NCBI RefSeq assembly: GCF_030323145.1
Contig: NZ_CP100470.1
Location: 1,240,001-1,304,000 of the forward strand
Reading direction: 5' to 3'
Source of the DNA: Mesorhizobium sp. C432A
GTDB taxonomy: Bacteria; Pseudomonadota; Alphaproteobacteria; Rhizobiales; Rhizobiaceae
Length of the DNA stretch: 64,000 nucleotides
Shown here in pieces: positions 37,154-45,736 of this stretch. Under the pieces are notes generated by a model. That model ran no database searches, was not told where the DNA came from, and worked only from the letters and a program-made list of their open reading frames with translations. Position 1 is the first letter of the stretch, and the number at the start of each line of letters is the position of its first letter. The position numbers and the translations under genes were made by a program.

Positions 37154-37985
37154 CGGGGTTCCACTCCAGTGTGAATTGTCCAGGCAGAGCGGTGCGGCTC
37201 TTGCCGATGCTGACGGTGAAGGCAGGCCGGCCGATCGAGCCGGCGAGCGACCCGGCGATCGTCCGGCGGCTCGCCGCTGGTGCAGCCGACACGATGAGGC
37301 GCACCGGGGCGGCGGTCGGCTCGGCTTCGCCGGCCTGGCGCAGCAGGAACACCGGCCGGCCGGCGTTTTGGGCGCGCGCGTGCAGCCGGCGCGTCGCGGT
37401 GAGGTCGAGCCGCTGCGGGCTGCCACGGATTTCGAGGATGATTGCGGCGAGCGCCGTCATCTTCGCGGCCTCCTCGGCTACCCACAGCGCATCGGTGAGT
37501 TTCGGCGCCTCGGAAAACAGCAATTGCTCCGGTGCGATACCGAACATGCCCTGCAATCCCCTGGCATAGGGAAAGCCGGCCTCGCGAAAAATCTCCGATG
37601 TGCCGATCCACAGCACGGGCAAGGGCTGGCCCTTGAGGATCAGGCTGACAAGCGACAGCACAAAGCCGGCGACGGCCCCGGCATTGCGGGTCTCAAGGCC
37701 ATGGATTTCACTCAAGGCGGCTTTCGGCAGGCCGCCGCTCAGCGCCGCATCGAGGTGCTCGACGCCGGTCGCCAGGAAAGCATTCGGCGAAGCCACGGCA
37801 AGCCCGCGCCGGATGATGGTGACATCGGCATTAGGTTCGGGCGCACCGCCGATAGCGCTGTCAGCGCGCGCACGAGGTCGCTCGCCGGCCGGCGCGGCCA
37901 GGCGCTCGGGCAGCGTTCCCTCGATCTTCGCGATCTGGCGGCGCAGGGCAAAAACAGTCTCCCGCGCCACGGCTGATGTCGCCAT
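36933..37985 (-). CDS. imuA: ImuA, SOS mutagenesis RecA-like protein
   Basis: A 350-residue RecA-like protein of the ImuA family, first gene of the SOS mutagenesis cassette. It starts near MATSAVARETVFALRRQIAK (ATG at 37983-37985; TTG at 37994 is an alternative). It contains the family segment HLDAALSGGLPKAALSEIHG and a core ATPase fold, and ends after [20 protein letters not shown] with an extra, Pro/Ala-rich tail of about 60 residues that lies inside imuB. A LexA box sits 24 bases before the start. ImuA acts with ImuB and DnaE2 in damage-induced mutagenesis. Confidence 0.93.
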   Translation of the reverse strand: MATSAVARETVFALRRQIAKIEGTLPERLAAPAGERPRARADSAIGGAPEPNADVTIIRRGLAVASPNAFLATGVEHLDAALSGGLPKAALSEIHGLETRNAGAVAGFVLSLVSLILKGQPLPVLWIGTSEIFREAGFPYARGLQGMFGIAPEQLLFSEAPKLTDALWVAEEAAKMTALAAIILEIRGSPQRLDLTATRRLHARAQNAGRPVFLLRQAGEAEPTAAPVRLIVSAAPAASRRTIAGSLAGSIGRPAFTVSIGKSRTALPGQFTLEWNPDEHAFEERKPREKRAENSVAVVPASGGRTDPAPAPGTVVAFPAFGSSAAISPTARDQPSRPQRPAHIGPRRAG

Positions 37986-38008
37986 GACGGTCAATTTCTC
38001 TCATAATT

Positions 38009-38023
38009 GTTCCTGTTATGTTC
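38009..38023. promoter_or_regulatory. LexA (SOS) box, GTTC-N7-GTTC
   Basis: GTTC at 38009-38012 and GTTC at 38020-38023 are separated by seven bases, an exact match to the alphaproteobacterial LexA operator. It lies 24 bases upstream of imuA, so the imuA-imuB-dnaE2 operon should be derepressed by DNA damage. Confidence 0.93.
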
Positions 38024-38206
38024 TTATAGATTCCAGAGGGTGCCGAAAGAGTCAAGCGGAGTCAGAAGGAATTTATTCCTTGATCAAAGGTGGCGAGGCC
38101 AACCTTGGACTTTGGTCGCAGCCATTCGGCGCAAAGAATTGGCCAGGTACCCGTCCATTTGCCGAGTCCGGAGGGAAAGCCTATATGCCGGATCAAAGGA
38201 CAAAGC

Positions 38207-38629
38207 ATGGCCCGCATCTACAAGACCCGCACCTGGCACGATGAACTCTCGCCTTCGATCGAGGAGATCGAGTTTCTGGCGCTGGAGGCGTACGCACATC
38301 TGCCCGACGATTTTCGCAAGCTGACCGGCGAGATCGTCATCATGATCGCCGAATTCCCGACCGACGAGATCATGGACGATCTGTCGCTGGAGACGCCGTT
38401 CGACCTGCTCGGCCTGTTCGAGGGCCGCGGCATCGCCGAGCGCTGGAACCCGCAGACCGGCGAAGGCCCGAACCGCATCACCCTCTACCGCCGCGCCATC
38501 CTCGACTACTGGGCCGAGAACGAAGAGACGCTGGGCGACATCGTCACCCATGTGCTGATCCACGAGATCGGTCACCATTTCGGCCTGTCGGACGACGATA
38601 TGGAAAAGCTTGAAGAGGCGGCGGAGTAA
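38207..38629 (+). CDS. Small zincin-type metallopeptidase (Zincin_1 family)
   Basis: A 140-residue protein ending with a zinc-binding HEIGHHFGLSDDD segment (His119, Glu120, His123), the pattern of the Zincin_1 (DUF1025) metallopeptidase family. Most members are of unknown substrate. There is no signal peptide, so it is probably cytoplasmic. AAAGGA lies seven bases before the ATG at 38207. It follows the LexA-controlled cassette on the opposite strand and sits beside a palindromic repeat; the divergent position next to imuA is probably incidental. Confidence 0.85.
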   Translation: MARIYKTRTWHDELSPSIEEIEFLALEAYAHLPDDFRKLTGEIVIMIAEFPTDEIMDDLSLETPFDLLGLFEGRGIAERWNPQTGEGPNRITLYRRAILDYWAENEETLGDIVTHVLIHEIGHHFGLSDDDMEKLEEAAE

Positions 38630-38640
38630 GGCTGTGCGAT

Positions 38641-38760
38641 ATTCAGGTGGCGAGCCGGCCTGCGAACGGCAGCTTCCTGCGCTTCCGGTGCTCGCGTACT
38701 TTAAGTACGCTCCGCTCCGGTTCTCGGAAACCACTGTTCTCGGCTCGGCCTGACCTGAAT
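38641..38760. repeat. Nested palindromic repeat with GCGTACTTTAAGTACGC core
   Basis: Outer inverted ends ATTCAGGT (38641-38648) and ACCTGAAT (38753-38760) enclose arms containing GGCGAGCCGG and CGGCTCGGCC. In the middle is the palindrome GCGTACT-TTA-AGTACGC (38694-38710). It is a repeat-like unit, not a gene. Confidence 0.75.
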
Positions 38761-38793
38761 CTCGACACAGCCTGCGTCCGTGCCTGGCAAAGC

Positions 38794-39000
38794 CTACCAG
38801 TCGCTCAGCTTGGTATCCGGCCCGTATTCCTGGCCGTCGATATCCTTCACCACCGCCTGGCCGCAGCGCATCGATTTGGTCTTCTTGTCGTAGGCGTAGG
38901 TCGGCGAGCCGTACAGGTGCCAGCCCTTGTTCAGCGCCGCGGTCACCTTGTGGCAGAAGGTTGAATCGTCGGGGGCGGACAAAAAGCGGTAAAGTCTCAT
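38794..39000 (-). CDS. Small DUF1737 protein
   Basis: A 68-residue protein of the DUF1737 type, starting MRLYRFLSAPDDSTFCHKVT and containing KGWHLYGSPTYAYD, a segment typical of these small proteins. The function is unknown. AGGATC precedes the ATG at 38998-39000. It lies about 40 bases after the CitE-like gene on the same strand and may be co-transcribed with it. The region to its right (38630-38793) is mostly repeat. Confidence 0.8.
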   Translation of the reverse strand: MRLYRFLSAPDDSTFCHKVTAALNKGWHLYGSPTYAYDKKTKSMRCGQAVVKDIDGQEYGPDTKLSDW

Positions 39001-39039
39001 GGGTCAGATCCTGTCGTGAGTTCGTCTTTTCGGGGCGGA

Positions 39040-39936
39040 TCATGCGCCGATGGCGGCGGCCTTCGCCAGCAATTTCTCGGCCTGCGCCAGGTGCAGCCGC
39101 TCGACCATCCTGCCGTTCAAAGCAATCACGCCCTTGCCGGCATTTTCCGGCAAGGCGAAGGCATCCTTCACCGCGCGCGCCTGGGCCAAGGCTTCGGGCG
39201 CGGGCGCAAAGGCTCGGTTGGCGGTTTCGATCTGGGCGGGGTGGATCAGCGTCTTGCCATCGAACCCCATGGCAGCGGCTTCCGTGCATTCGCGCGCAAA
39301 CGCGTCGAGGTCGCGAAAATCGTTGGAGACGCCGTCGAGCATGTCGATGCCGCCGGCCCGCGCCGCCAGCACCATCTGCATCAGCCAAGGCACGAGGTAG
39401 CGCCGATCAGGCGTCGCCAGAATGCCGGTTTCCTTGACCAGATCGTTCGTTCCGGCCACGAAACAAGCTAGGCGCGAGGCCGGGTCGCGGCCGAGTTCGG
39501 CAATGGCGCCGATGTTGAGCATGGCCTTGGGCGTCTCGATCATCGCCCAGAGCTTGACGCTGTCGGGGGCAAAATTATCGTCGAGCACGTCGCCGACTTC
39601 GAGGATGTCACGCGGCGTGGCGACCTTGGACAACAGGATGCCGTCGGGCTCGAATTTCGCCGCGGCCAGCAAATCGTCGTTGCCCCATTCGCTGGACAGC
39701 GCGTTGACGCGCACGATCATTTCGCAGCGGCGCCCATGCTGATTGGCAACTGGTCGGCTGGCGAAAATGCCGGCCAATTTGTCCCGCGCTGCGATCTTGT
39801 CTGAGGGCGCGACGGCGTCTTCGAGGTCGATGATCACGGCATCGCAGGCCAGCGTCGCGATCTTGGCCAGCGCCTTGTCGTTGGAGGCGGGGACGTAAAG
39901 CACCGAGCGGCGCGGGAGGTAAGGTTCGCTTGTCAT
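39040..39936 (-). CDS. CitE-like CoA ester lyase (HpcH/HpaI family)
   Basis: A 298-residue TIM-barrel lyase. The N-terminus RRSVLYVPASNDKALAK, the metal/phosphate motif DLEDAVAPSDK, KLWAMIETPKAMLN and the C-terminal GKTLIHPAQIETAN are all features of the CitE/malyl-CoA lyase group. Relatives cleave citryl-CoA, malyl-CoA or beta-methylmalyl-CoA, and some are thioesterases; the substrate here cannot be told. It is cytoplasmic. No citrate lyase alpha or gamma subunits are adjacent, so it is not a classical CitE. It is followed by the small DUF1737 gene on the same strand. Confidence 0.9.
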   Translation of the reverse strand: MTSEPYLPRRSVLYVPASNDKALAKIATLACDAVIIDLEDAVAPSDKIAARDKLAGIFASRPVANQHGRRCEMIVRVNALSSEWGNDDLLAAAKFEPDGILLSKVATPRDILEVGDVLDDNFAPDSVKLWAMIETPKAMLNIGAIAELGRDPASRLACFVAGTNDLVKETGILATPDRRYLVPWLMQMVLAARAGGIDMLDGVSNDFRDLDAFARECTEAAAMGFDGKTLIHPAQIETANRAFAPAPEALAQARAVKDAFALPENAGKGVIALNGRMVERLHLAQAEKLLAKAAAIGA

Positions 39937-40057
39937 GGCCGATCTATGCCGCGTGGGGGCGGGTGAGGCAAGCGTCCGACCGGTACCTGATGACGAGCCA
40001 ACCGCGAAAGCTTGCGCTGCCCCGCCCGTCCCGCAGCAGTTGCGGAAGGGGGCCTTT

Positions 40058-40242
40058 CCTCTCCCCCGTCGATCGGGGGAGAGGTGTCGAGCGAAGCTCG
40101 ACGGAGTGGGGGTTGACCCTTGGGCGCAACTCGAGCAAGGCGCTCAGTGCCCTTCCGATGTCCGTTCGCGGCGATTGCCAGGTGGTTCCCCCACTCCGTC
40201 TCGGCTTCGCCGAGCCACCTCTCCCCCCTCCGGAGGGAGAGG
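40058..40242. repeat. Long mosaic palindromic repeat
   Basis: The gene-free stretch 39937-40523 is dominated by this element. Outer arms CCTCTCCCCCGTCG...GGGGGAGAGG and CCTCTCCCCCCTCCGGAGGG carry inner mirrored blocks (TCGAGCGAAGCTCGA with CGGAGTGGGGG, and CCCCCACTCCG with CTCGGCTTCGCCGAG). I see no gene in the rest of the stretch beyond an unsupported upstream extension of the DUF4173 frame. Confidence 0.7.
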
Positions 40243-40523
40243 AAAAAGGAGCCCGGCCGTAAGCGCAGGTCCTGCACGAAAACTGCACATCCCTGCGGAA
40301 AACCTCCTCCGCTCCGCCCCGCCGTTTCCATGCGAGCCCGCGACAACAGCGGCATGCAACAGCGAAACGCTCACCTTTGGTCCTTGCCCTATCGCCTGCG
40401 CAGCGAAAGCTGGTGGTTGGTCGATCCGCCCCGGGCGGCGGCCCGCCCTTACCTGGAAGCGAGCCTGCTCCCTTTTATCCGCCCACCGGCCGAGCGGACC
40501 CAGCCCATCAGGAAAATCCGCGC

Positions 40524-42050
40524 ATGACATCGTTTGCAAGCTTTTCCAGCCGCTTCGGCATCGCCGTCCTGCTCGTGGCGCTGGCGGATTTTTTCTTTTA
40601 CGGCCAGCCCGCCGGGATCACGGTGCTGCTGTTTGCCATCCTGATCGCCGGCGCGGTGGTCGCTGTGCATCCTGCCGCGCTGAAATCCACCCGACCCTGG
40701 CTCAAGCCGGCCGCTTTGTTCGTCGCGCTGCTGCCGCTGACCGAGAACGTCAGCCCGCTGTCGGTGGCGATAGCTGTCGTGGCGCTGGTGGTGTTTGCGC
40801 TGTCCCTGTCCGGGCGGCTACGGCACGGCATCGCCCGCATTGCCGGCCAGGTGGCGCTGTTCCTGCTGGCGGCGCCGCTGCGCCTTATCCGTGACTTTTT
40901 CCAATGGCGCCGCACGGTGCGCCGGCTTGGCGGCCGCCGCATCCGCCTGGCGTCCATCATCGTCTGGGTCATGCCGGTGACGCTGGGCGCGGTGTTCCTG
41001 TTCTTGTTCGGCGCCGCCAATCCGGTCATCGAATACTGGCTGTCGCTGATCGACCTGATGAAGCTGCTCGATCTCATCCAACTGGCGCGGATCGTCTTCT
41101 GGCTGTTCGTGATCGCCGGCGTCTGGGCTTTCCTGCGGCCTCGCCTGCCGCGTTTCCCGCGCCGCCTTCCACCTTTGACGCCGCCTGCAGCCGTGGCCGC
41201 ACCGGCCGCGACTAAACCAGCGACAACGATCGAGGCCGTCGTCTTCGGCAAGGCCGCGATCCTGCGCGCGCTGATCGTCTTCAACGCCTTGTTTGCGCTG
41301 CAGACCGGGCTCGACGCAGCCTATCTCTGGGGTGGGGTCGCCCTGCCGGACGGGTTGAGCTATGCCGCCTATGCGCATCGCGGCGCCTATCCACTGATCG
41401 CCACCGCGCTGCTGGCCGCCGGCTTCGTGCTGGCGGCGCTGCGGCCGGGCAGCGAAACCTCAGGCGATCCGCTGATCCGCCGGCTGGTCTATGCCTGGGT
41501 GGCGCAGAACATCGTGCTGGTCATCTCGTCGATTCTCAGGCTCGATCTCTATATCGGCGTCTATGCACTGACCTACTGGCGCATCGCCGCCTTCGTCTGG
41601 ATGGGGTTGGTGGCGTCAGGGCTTGCACTGATCATTGCCCGCATCGCGGTTGGAAAATCCAACGAATGGCTGCTCTCCGCCAATCTTGCGACGCTATCGG
41701 CGACGCTTTATGCCTGCTGCTTCATCAACTTCGCCGCAATGATCGCCAATTTCAATGTCGACCATTCCCTTGAAATGACCGGCGACGGCACGCCTATCGA
41801 TACCGAATATCTGCGCTCGCTCGGCGCTGCCGCCATGCCGGCGCTGGACCGCCTCTACATGCACCAATTCGGAAACCAAACGACCTATCTGGCCCACCAA
41901 ATGATGATCGACGACACTATCGCCGAGCAGAAGCAGTGGCGCGCCTGGAGCTTTCGCGGCTGGAGGCTCGTGCAGGTTCTCGACAAGAGAGGTCCGCTCG
42001 TGCTTCCTCCACCTACCCAGCCCTCGCAACCTTCAGTGCCGGACCGTTAG
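40524..42050 (+). CDS. DUF4173 polytopic membrane protein
   Basis: A 508-residue integral membrane protein of the DUF4173/DUF4153 type with many hydrophobic spans (for example AGITVLLFAILIAGAVVAV and HGIARIAGQVALFLLAAPLR) and a conserved-looking LIVFNALFALQTGLDAAYLW region, followed by ALTYWRIAAFVWMGLV. It has a C-terminal soluble part. AGGAAA lies about eight bases before the ATG at 40524. It is four bases before the response regulator, so it is the first gene of a three-gene unit with a two-component system; it may be involved in the sensing that feeds the kinase. The function is not known. Confidence 0.88.
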   Translation: MTSFASFSSRFGIAVLLVALADFFFYGQPAGITVLLFAILIAGAVVAVHPAALKSTRPWLKPAALFVALLPLTENVSPLSVAIAVVALVVFALSLSGRLRHGIARIAGQVALFLLAAPLRLIRDFFQWRRTVRRLGGRRIRLASIIVWVMPVTLGAVFLFLFGAANPVIEYWLSLIDLMKLLDLIQLARIVFWLFVIAGVWAFLRPRLPRFPRRLPPLTPPAAVAAPAATKPATTIEAVVFGKAAILRALIVFNALFALQTGLDAAYLWGGVALPDGLSYAAYAHRGAYPLIATALLAAGFVLAALRPGSETSGDPLIRRLVYAWVAQNIVLVISSILRLDLYIGVYALTYWRIAAFVWMGLVASGLALIIARIAVGKSNEWLLSANLATLSATLYACCFINFAAMIANFNVDHSLEMTGDGTPIDTEYLRSLGAAAMPALDRLYMHQFGNQTTYLAHQMMIDDTIAEQKQWRAWSFRGWRLVQVLDKRGPLVLPPPTQPSQPSVPDR

Positions 42051-42054
42051 ATCC

Positions 42055-42750
42055 ATGCCGCATCAGATCCTGGTCGCCGACGACGATCCGCACATACGCG
42101 AGATCATCTGCTTTGCGCTGGAAAAGGCCGGGATGAATACGCAGGCCGTGTCCGACGGCGCCGCGGCCCTGCAGGCGATCGAGCGCCGCGTGCCCGATCT
42201 CGTCGTGCTCGACATCGGCATGCCGGAGATGGACGGGCTGGAAGTCTGCCGGCGGCTGAGGCAGCGCTCCGACGTGCCGGTTCTGTTCCTGTCCGCGCGC
42301 GACGAGGAGATCGACCGCATCCTCGGGCTCGAAATGGGCGGCGACGACTACGTGACGAAACCGTTCAGCCCGCGCGAACTGGTGGCGCGCGTCAACGTCA
42401 TCCTGCGCCGCGCCCGCCCCGTGGCGCCCGACCCCGCCGACGACAAGAACTTCGCGCATGGCAAGCTCAGCCTGGCGCCGGCCAGCCACGGCGCCAGTTT
42501 CGACGGCAAGGCGCTGGCGCTGACGGCGATCGAATTCTCGATCCTCAGGGGATTTCTGGCGCGGCCGGCGCATGTGCTGGGCCGCGACCTGGTGGTCGCC
42601 AGCGCCTATGCCGCCAACATCCATGTCGCCGACCGTACCGTCGATAGCCACATCCGCAACATCCGCGCCAAGCTGGCGGCGGCGGGCTGTCTCGACGCCA
42701 TCGAAACCGTGCATGGCGTTGGTTTCCGGCTCGGCCGATGCGGCGCCTGA
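42055..42750 (+). CDS. OmpR-family response regulator
   Basis: A 231-residue response regulator: receiver domain with the acidic pocket VADDDPH and phospho-acceptor Asp53 (LVVLDIGMPEMDG), conserved Lys in VTKPFSP, then a winged-helix DNA-binding domain (LTAIEFSILRGFLARPAHVL, VDSHIRNIRAKL). It should regulate transcription when phosphorylated by the kinase encoded next. The two genes overlap by 13 bases. It starts four bases after the DUF4173 gene stop, so the three are probably one operon. The target genes cannot be seen. Confidence 0.94.
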   Translation: MPHQILVADDDPHIREIICFALEKAGMNTQAVSDGAAALQAIERRVPDLVVLDIGMPEMDGLEVCRRLRQRSDVPVLFLSARDEEIDRILGLEMGGDDYVTKPFSPRELVARVNVILRRARPVAPDPADDKNFAHGKLSLAPASHGASFDGKALALTAIEFSILRGFLARPAHVLGRDLVVASAYAANIHVADRTVDSHIRNIRAKLAAAGCLDAIETVHGVGFRLGRCGA

Positions 42751-44333
42751 GCGACGCCAAATGGATCGGCACCAAATGGCGGCCAAGGCTGGCCACGGTG
42801 GTTCTCGCCATCCTCATCATGGTGCTGGCGCTGCCGCTGGTCGGCCTGTTCTTCTTCCGGCTTTATGAAAACCAGCTGATCCGCCAGACCGAGGGCGAGT
42901 TGATCGCGCAAGGCGCCGTCATCGCCGCCATCTATGCACAGAATATCAGTGACGCCGCCATTGCCCCGGAGAAGCTAGGGGTGCCGATGCAGGCTGACAG
43001 CGGCGATGCCAGCCGCGGCGACGACTCGCCTTACCAGCCGATCGAGCCGAGCCTCGATCTCGCTTCCGACTATCTGCTGCCGACCCGGCCCGCCGGCATT
43101 GCCGCCGCCACCGATCCAGCCTTCACGGCCATCGGCGCGCGACTGTCCGGCATTCTCGACACGACGCAAAAAACCACGCTGGCCGGCTTCCGGCTGCTCG
43201 ATCCCAAGGGCGTCGTCATTGCCGGGCGCGACGAGGTCGGACTATCCCTGGCCAATGTCGAGGAGGTGCGCGAGGCCCTTGCCGGCCGCTATGCCAGCGC
43301 ATTGAGGCAACGAATCCCCGATCAGCCGCCGCCGCCGCTCTATTCGGTCAGCCGCGGCACGAAAGTTCGTGTCTTCGTCGCCATGCCGATTGCGGTCGCT
43401 GGCCACGTCGCCGGCGTGATCTATCTCTCCCGGACGCCGAACAACATCGTCAAACATCTCTATGGCGAACGCGGCAAGGTGACGCTGGCGGCCATTGCCA
43501 TGCTGTTCGGCACGCTGCTGATCGCGCTGGTCTTCCTGCGCACCGTCAGCCGGCCGATCTACGCGCTGATGGAGCGCACCAGGCGCATCGCCGCCGGCGA
43601 CCGCGACGCGATCCGGCCGCTCGACCATCACGGCACGCGCGAAATGGCGGAGCTGTCCGCCGCCTTTCTCGACATGGCCGAAAAGCTGCAAGCGCGCTCC
43701 GACAGCATCCAGACTTTTGCCACCCATGTCTCGCACGAGCTCAAATCGCCGCTGACGGCGATCCAGGGCGCGGCCGAGCTGCTGCGCGATTCCGGCGAGG
43801 CGATGGATGCCGCCGAGCGCAAGCGGTTCTCCGGCAACATCGTCAATGACGCCGGCCGGCTCAATCTGCTGGTGCGTCGCCTGCTCGACCTGGCGCGCGC
43901 CGAAAATCTGGCGCCGAGCGGCGAAAGCACATCGCTCGATGCAGCGCTGGCGCTGCTTCCGGTCGATGGCCGGCTGGCGGTCAACATTGAGGCGGGTGGC
44001 GAAATCGGCCTGCGGATATCAGCCGAGAATGCGGCGATCGTGCTTGCCAATCTGATCGACAATTCGGCCAGGCACGGAGCCACCCAGGTTCTTCTCTCTG
44101 CGGCCACCGCCGACGGCAAGGCGACCGTTGCGGTCAGCGATGACGGCGCCGGTATTTCGCCGAGCAACAGGGCCCGCATTTTCGAGCCGTTCTTCACCAC
44201 GCGCCGTGAGTCCGGCGGCACCGGCATGGGCCTCGGCATCGTGCTGGCCCTCCTGAAAGCGCATGATGGCACGATCGCGCTGGTTGACTCCGGACGCGGC
44301 ACGCGCTTCGAGATCATTGTGCCGGCGGCGTGA
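42738..44333 (+). CDS. Membrane sensor histidine kinase
   Basis: A 531-residue sensor kinase. Two membrane spans (LATVVLAILIMVLALPLVGL and LAAIAMLFGTLLIALVFL) flank a periplasmic sensor of about 200 residues. A HAMP-like linker and the HisKA domain with phospho-acceptor His333 (THVSHELKSPLTAIQGAAEL) follow, then a catalytic domain with N box ANLIDNSARHG, G1 SDDGAGIS and G2 GGTGMGLGIV. It phosphorylates the adjacent OmpR-type regulator, which it overlaps by 13 bases. The FAD oxidoreductase gene follows closely. The layout resembles CreC-type kinases, but the signal is unknown. Confidence 0.93.
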   Translation: MRRLSDAKWIGTKWRPRLATVVLAILIMVLALPLVGLFFFRLYENQLIRQTEGELIAQGAVIAAIYAQNISDAAIAPEKLGVPMQADSGDASRGDDSPYQPIEPSLDLASDYLLPTRPAGIAAATDPAFTAIGARLSGILDTTQKTTLAGFRLLDPKGVVIAGRDEVGLSLANVEEVREALAGRYASALRQRIPDQPPPPLYSVSRGTKVRVFVAMPIAVAGHVAGVIYLSRTPNNIVKHLYGERGKVTLAAIAMLFGTLLIALVFLRTVSRPIYALMERTRRIAAGDRDAIRPLDHHGTREMAELSAAFLDMAEKLQARSDSIQTFATHVSHELKSPLTAIQGAAELLRDSGEAMDAAERKRFSGNIVNDAGRLNLLVRRLLDLARAENLAPSGESTSLDAALALLPVDGRLAVNIEAGGEIGLRISAENAAIVLANLIDNSARHGATQVLLSAATADGKATVAVSDDGAGISPSNRARIFEPFFTTRRESGGTGMGLGIVLALLKAHDGTIALVDSGRGTRFEIIVPAA

Positions 44334-44362
44334 AGCATACCGGCGGCCGGATCGGAGAAAAC

Positions 44363-45529
44363 GTGCGCTACGACATTGTCATCATCGGCGGGGCCATCGT
44401 CGGCTCCTCTGTCGCCTATTATCTGCGCGAGGAAGGCTTTACCGGCTCGATTGCGCTGATCGAACGCGATCCGCAATTCGCCCATGCGGCAACGACGCTG
44501 TCCATGGCCTCGATCCGTCAGCAATTCTCGATCCCGGAAAACATCCGGCTGTCGCAGTTCACGCTAAACCTGTTCCGGCGGCTGAAGGAGACCTTCGGCG
44601 CCGATGCCGATATCGGCTTTCGCGAGGGCGGCTATCTCATCCTGGCCGGCGAGGCCGGGTTGCCGATCCTGAAAGCCAACCACGAGGCGCAGGTCGCCGA
44701 GGGCGCCAACATTCTGCTCGAGGATGCCGACCAGCTGGCAAAGCGCTTTTCGTGGCTGTCGACGGAAGGCATCAGCGCCGGCGCCTTCGGCCGCAGCGGC
44801 GAGGGCTGGTTCGACGCTCATGCGATGCTGACGCTGTTCCGCAAGGCGCTGCGCGACAGACAAATCGATTTCATCGCCGCCGACGTCACCGGCATCGAGA
44901 GGCAGGGCAACCGCGTCACCGGCGTGGACCTCGACAATGGCGAAAGACTGCAAGCCGGCATCGTCGTCAATGCCGCCGGGCCGAATGCCGGCAGGGTGGC
45001 CGGCATGGCGGGACTCGTGCTGCCCGTCGAGCCGCGCAAGCGCAACGTTTTCGTCTTCGAGGCGCGGGAAAAATACGCCGACATGCCGCTGCTGGTCGAC
45101 CCATCCGGCATCTATGTCCGGCCGGAAGGCTCGGTCTATCTCACCGGCGGCGCCGAGCCGGAGGAGGGCGATGGCCCCGCCGACCCCCGGGATTTCGGCG
45201 TCGACTGGCCGCTGTTCGAAGAGGTGATCTGGCCGGTGCTGGCAACCCGCATTCCGGCTTTCGAAGCAATCAAGCCGACCCGCGCCTGGGCCGGCCATTA
45301 CGACTACAACACGCTCGACCAGAACGCGGTCATCGGACCGCATCCCGAGGTCGAGAATTTCATCTTCGCCAACGGTTTTTCCGGCCACGGCCTGCAGCAG
45401 GCGCCGGCCGTCGGCAAGGCGCTGGCGGAGTTGTTGGTGCATGGCGGGTATCGGACGGTGGATTGCTCGGCGTTTGGGTACGAACGGGTGGCCGAAGGTC
45501 GGGCGTTTCGGGAATTGAACGTGATTTGA
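44363..45529 (+). CDS. FAD-dependent oxidoreductase (DadA/sarcosine oxidase-like)
   Basis: A 388-residue flavoprotein of the DAO family. The N-terminal dinucleotide fold is YDIVIIGGAIVGSSVAYYLR, followed by the FAD-linked ATTLSMASIRQQFSIPENIR loop, and the C-terminus HGLQQAPAVGKALAELLVHG is typical of amino-acid and sarcosine-type oxidases and dehydrogenases. It would oxidise an amine or amino acid, with the substrate unknown. GTG at 44363 has GGAG five bases before it; a GTG at 44330 overlapping the kinase stop (GTGA) would add 11 residues. It is probably read with the two-component genes. Confidence 0.88.
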   Translation: MRYDIVIIGGAIVGSSVAYYLREEGFTGSIALIERDPQFAHAATTLSMASIRQQFSIPENIRLSQFTLNLFRRLKETFGADADIGFREGGYLILAGEAGLPILKANHEAQVAEGANILLEDADQLAKRFSWLSTEGISAGAFGRSGEGWFDAHAMLTLFRKALRDRQIDFIAADVTGIERQGNRVTGVDLDNGERLQAGIVVNAAGPNAGRVAGMAGLVLPVEPRKRNVFVFEAREKYADMPLLVDPSGIYVRPEGSVYLTGGAEPEEGDGPADPRDFGVDWPLFEEVIWPVLATRIPAFEAIKPTRAWAGHYDYNTLDQNAVIGPHPEVENFIFANGFSGHGLQQAPAVGKALAELLVHGGYRTVDCSAFGYERVAEGRAFRELNVI

Positions 45530-45567
45530 GGCGGGCGGAATAGGATCGCTCTGTCGAGTTCCCGCCC

Positions 45568-45720
45568 ACCCCCTCTGCCCTGCCGGGCATCTCCCCCGCA
45601 AGGGGGGAGATGGCAGCTTCGGCGAAGGCGCCATTCTTGCAACGTCGGAGATTGGCGAAAACGGTCGCGGCATCTGATCTCCCCCCTTGCGGGGGAGATG
45701 GCCGGCAGGCCAGAGGGGGT
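45568..45720. repeat. Mosaic inverted repeat, family C copy 1
   Basis: Outer ends ACCCCCTCTGCC and GGCCAGAGGGGGT are inverted and carry ATCTCCCCC-type arms (CCCGCAAGGGGGGAGAT and ATCTCCCCCCTTGCGGG). Between the arms is a non-repeated filler. Copies with the same ends are at 48854-49006 and 59034-59180. Confidence 0.85.
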
Positions 45721-45736
45721 GCTGTCCCGCGAGAGT

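Noticed and set aside
35879..37174. A 431-codon plus-strand frame within imuB
   Set aside because: It is the antisense reading of a clear imuB gene and shows no independent evidence.
40058..40242. Direct-repeat array resembling CRISPR
   Set aside because: The repeats are mirrored hairpins and not evenly spaced direct repeats, and there are no cas genes.
44263..45543. A 426-codon plus-strand frame overlapping the FAD oxidoreductase
   Set aside because: It is out of frame with a strong flavoprotein match and is Arg-rich, as expected for a shadow frame.
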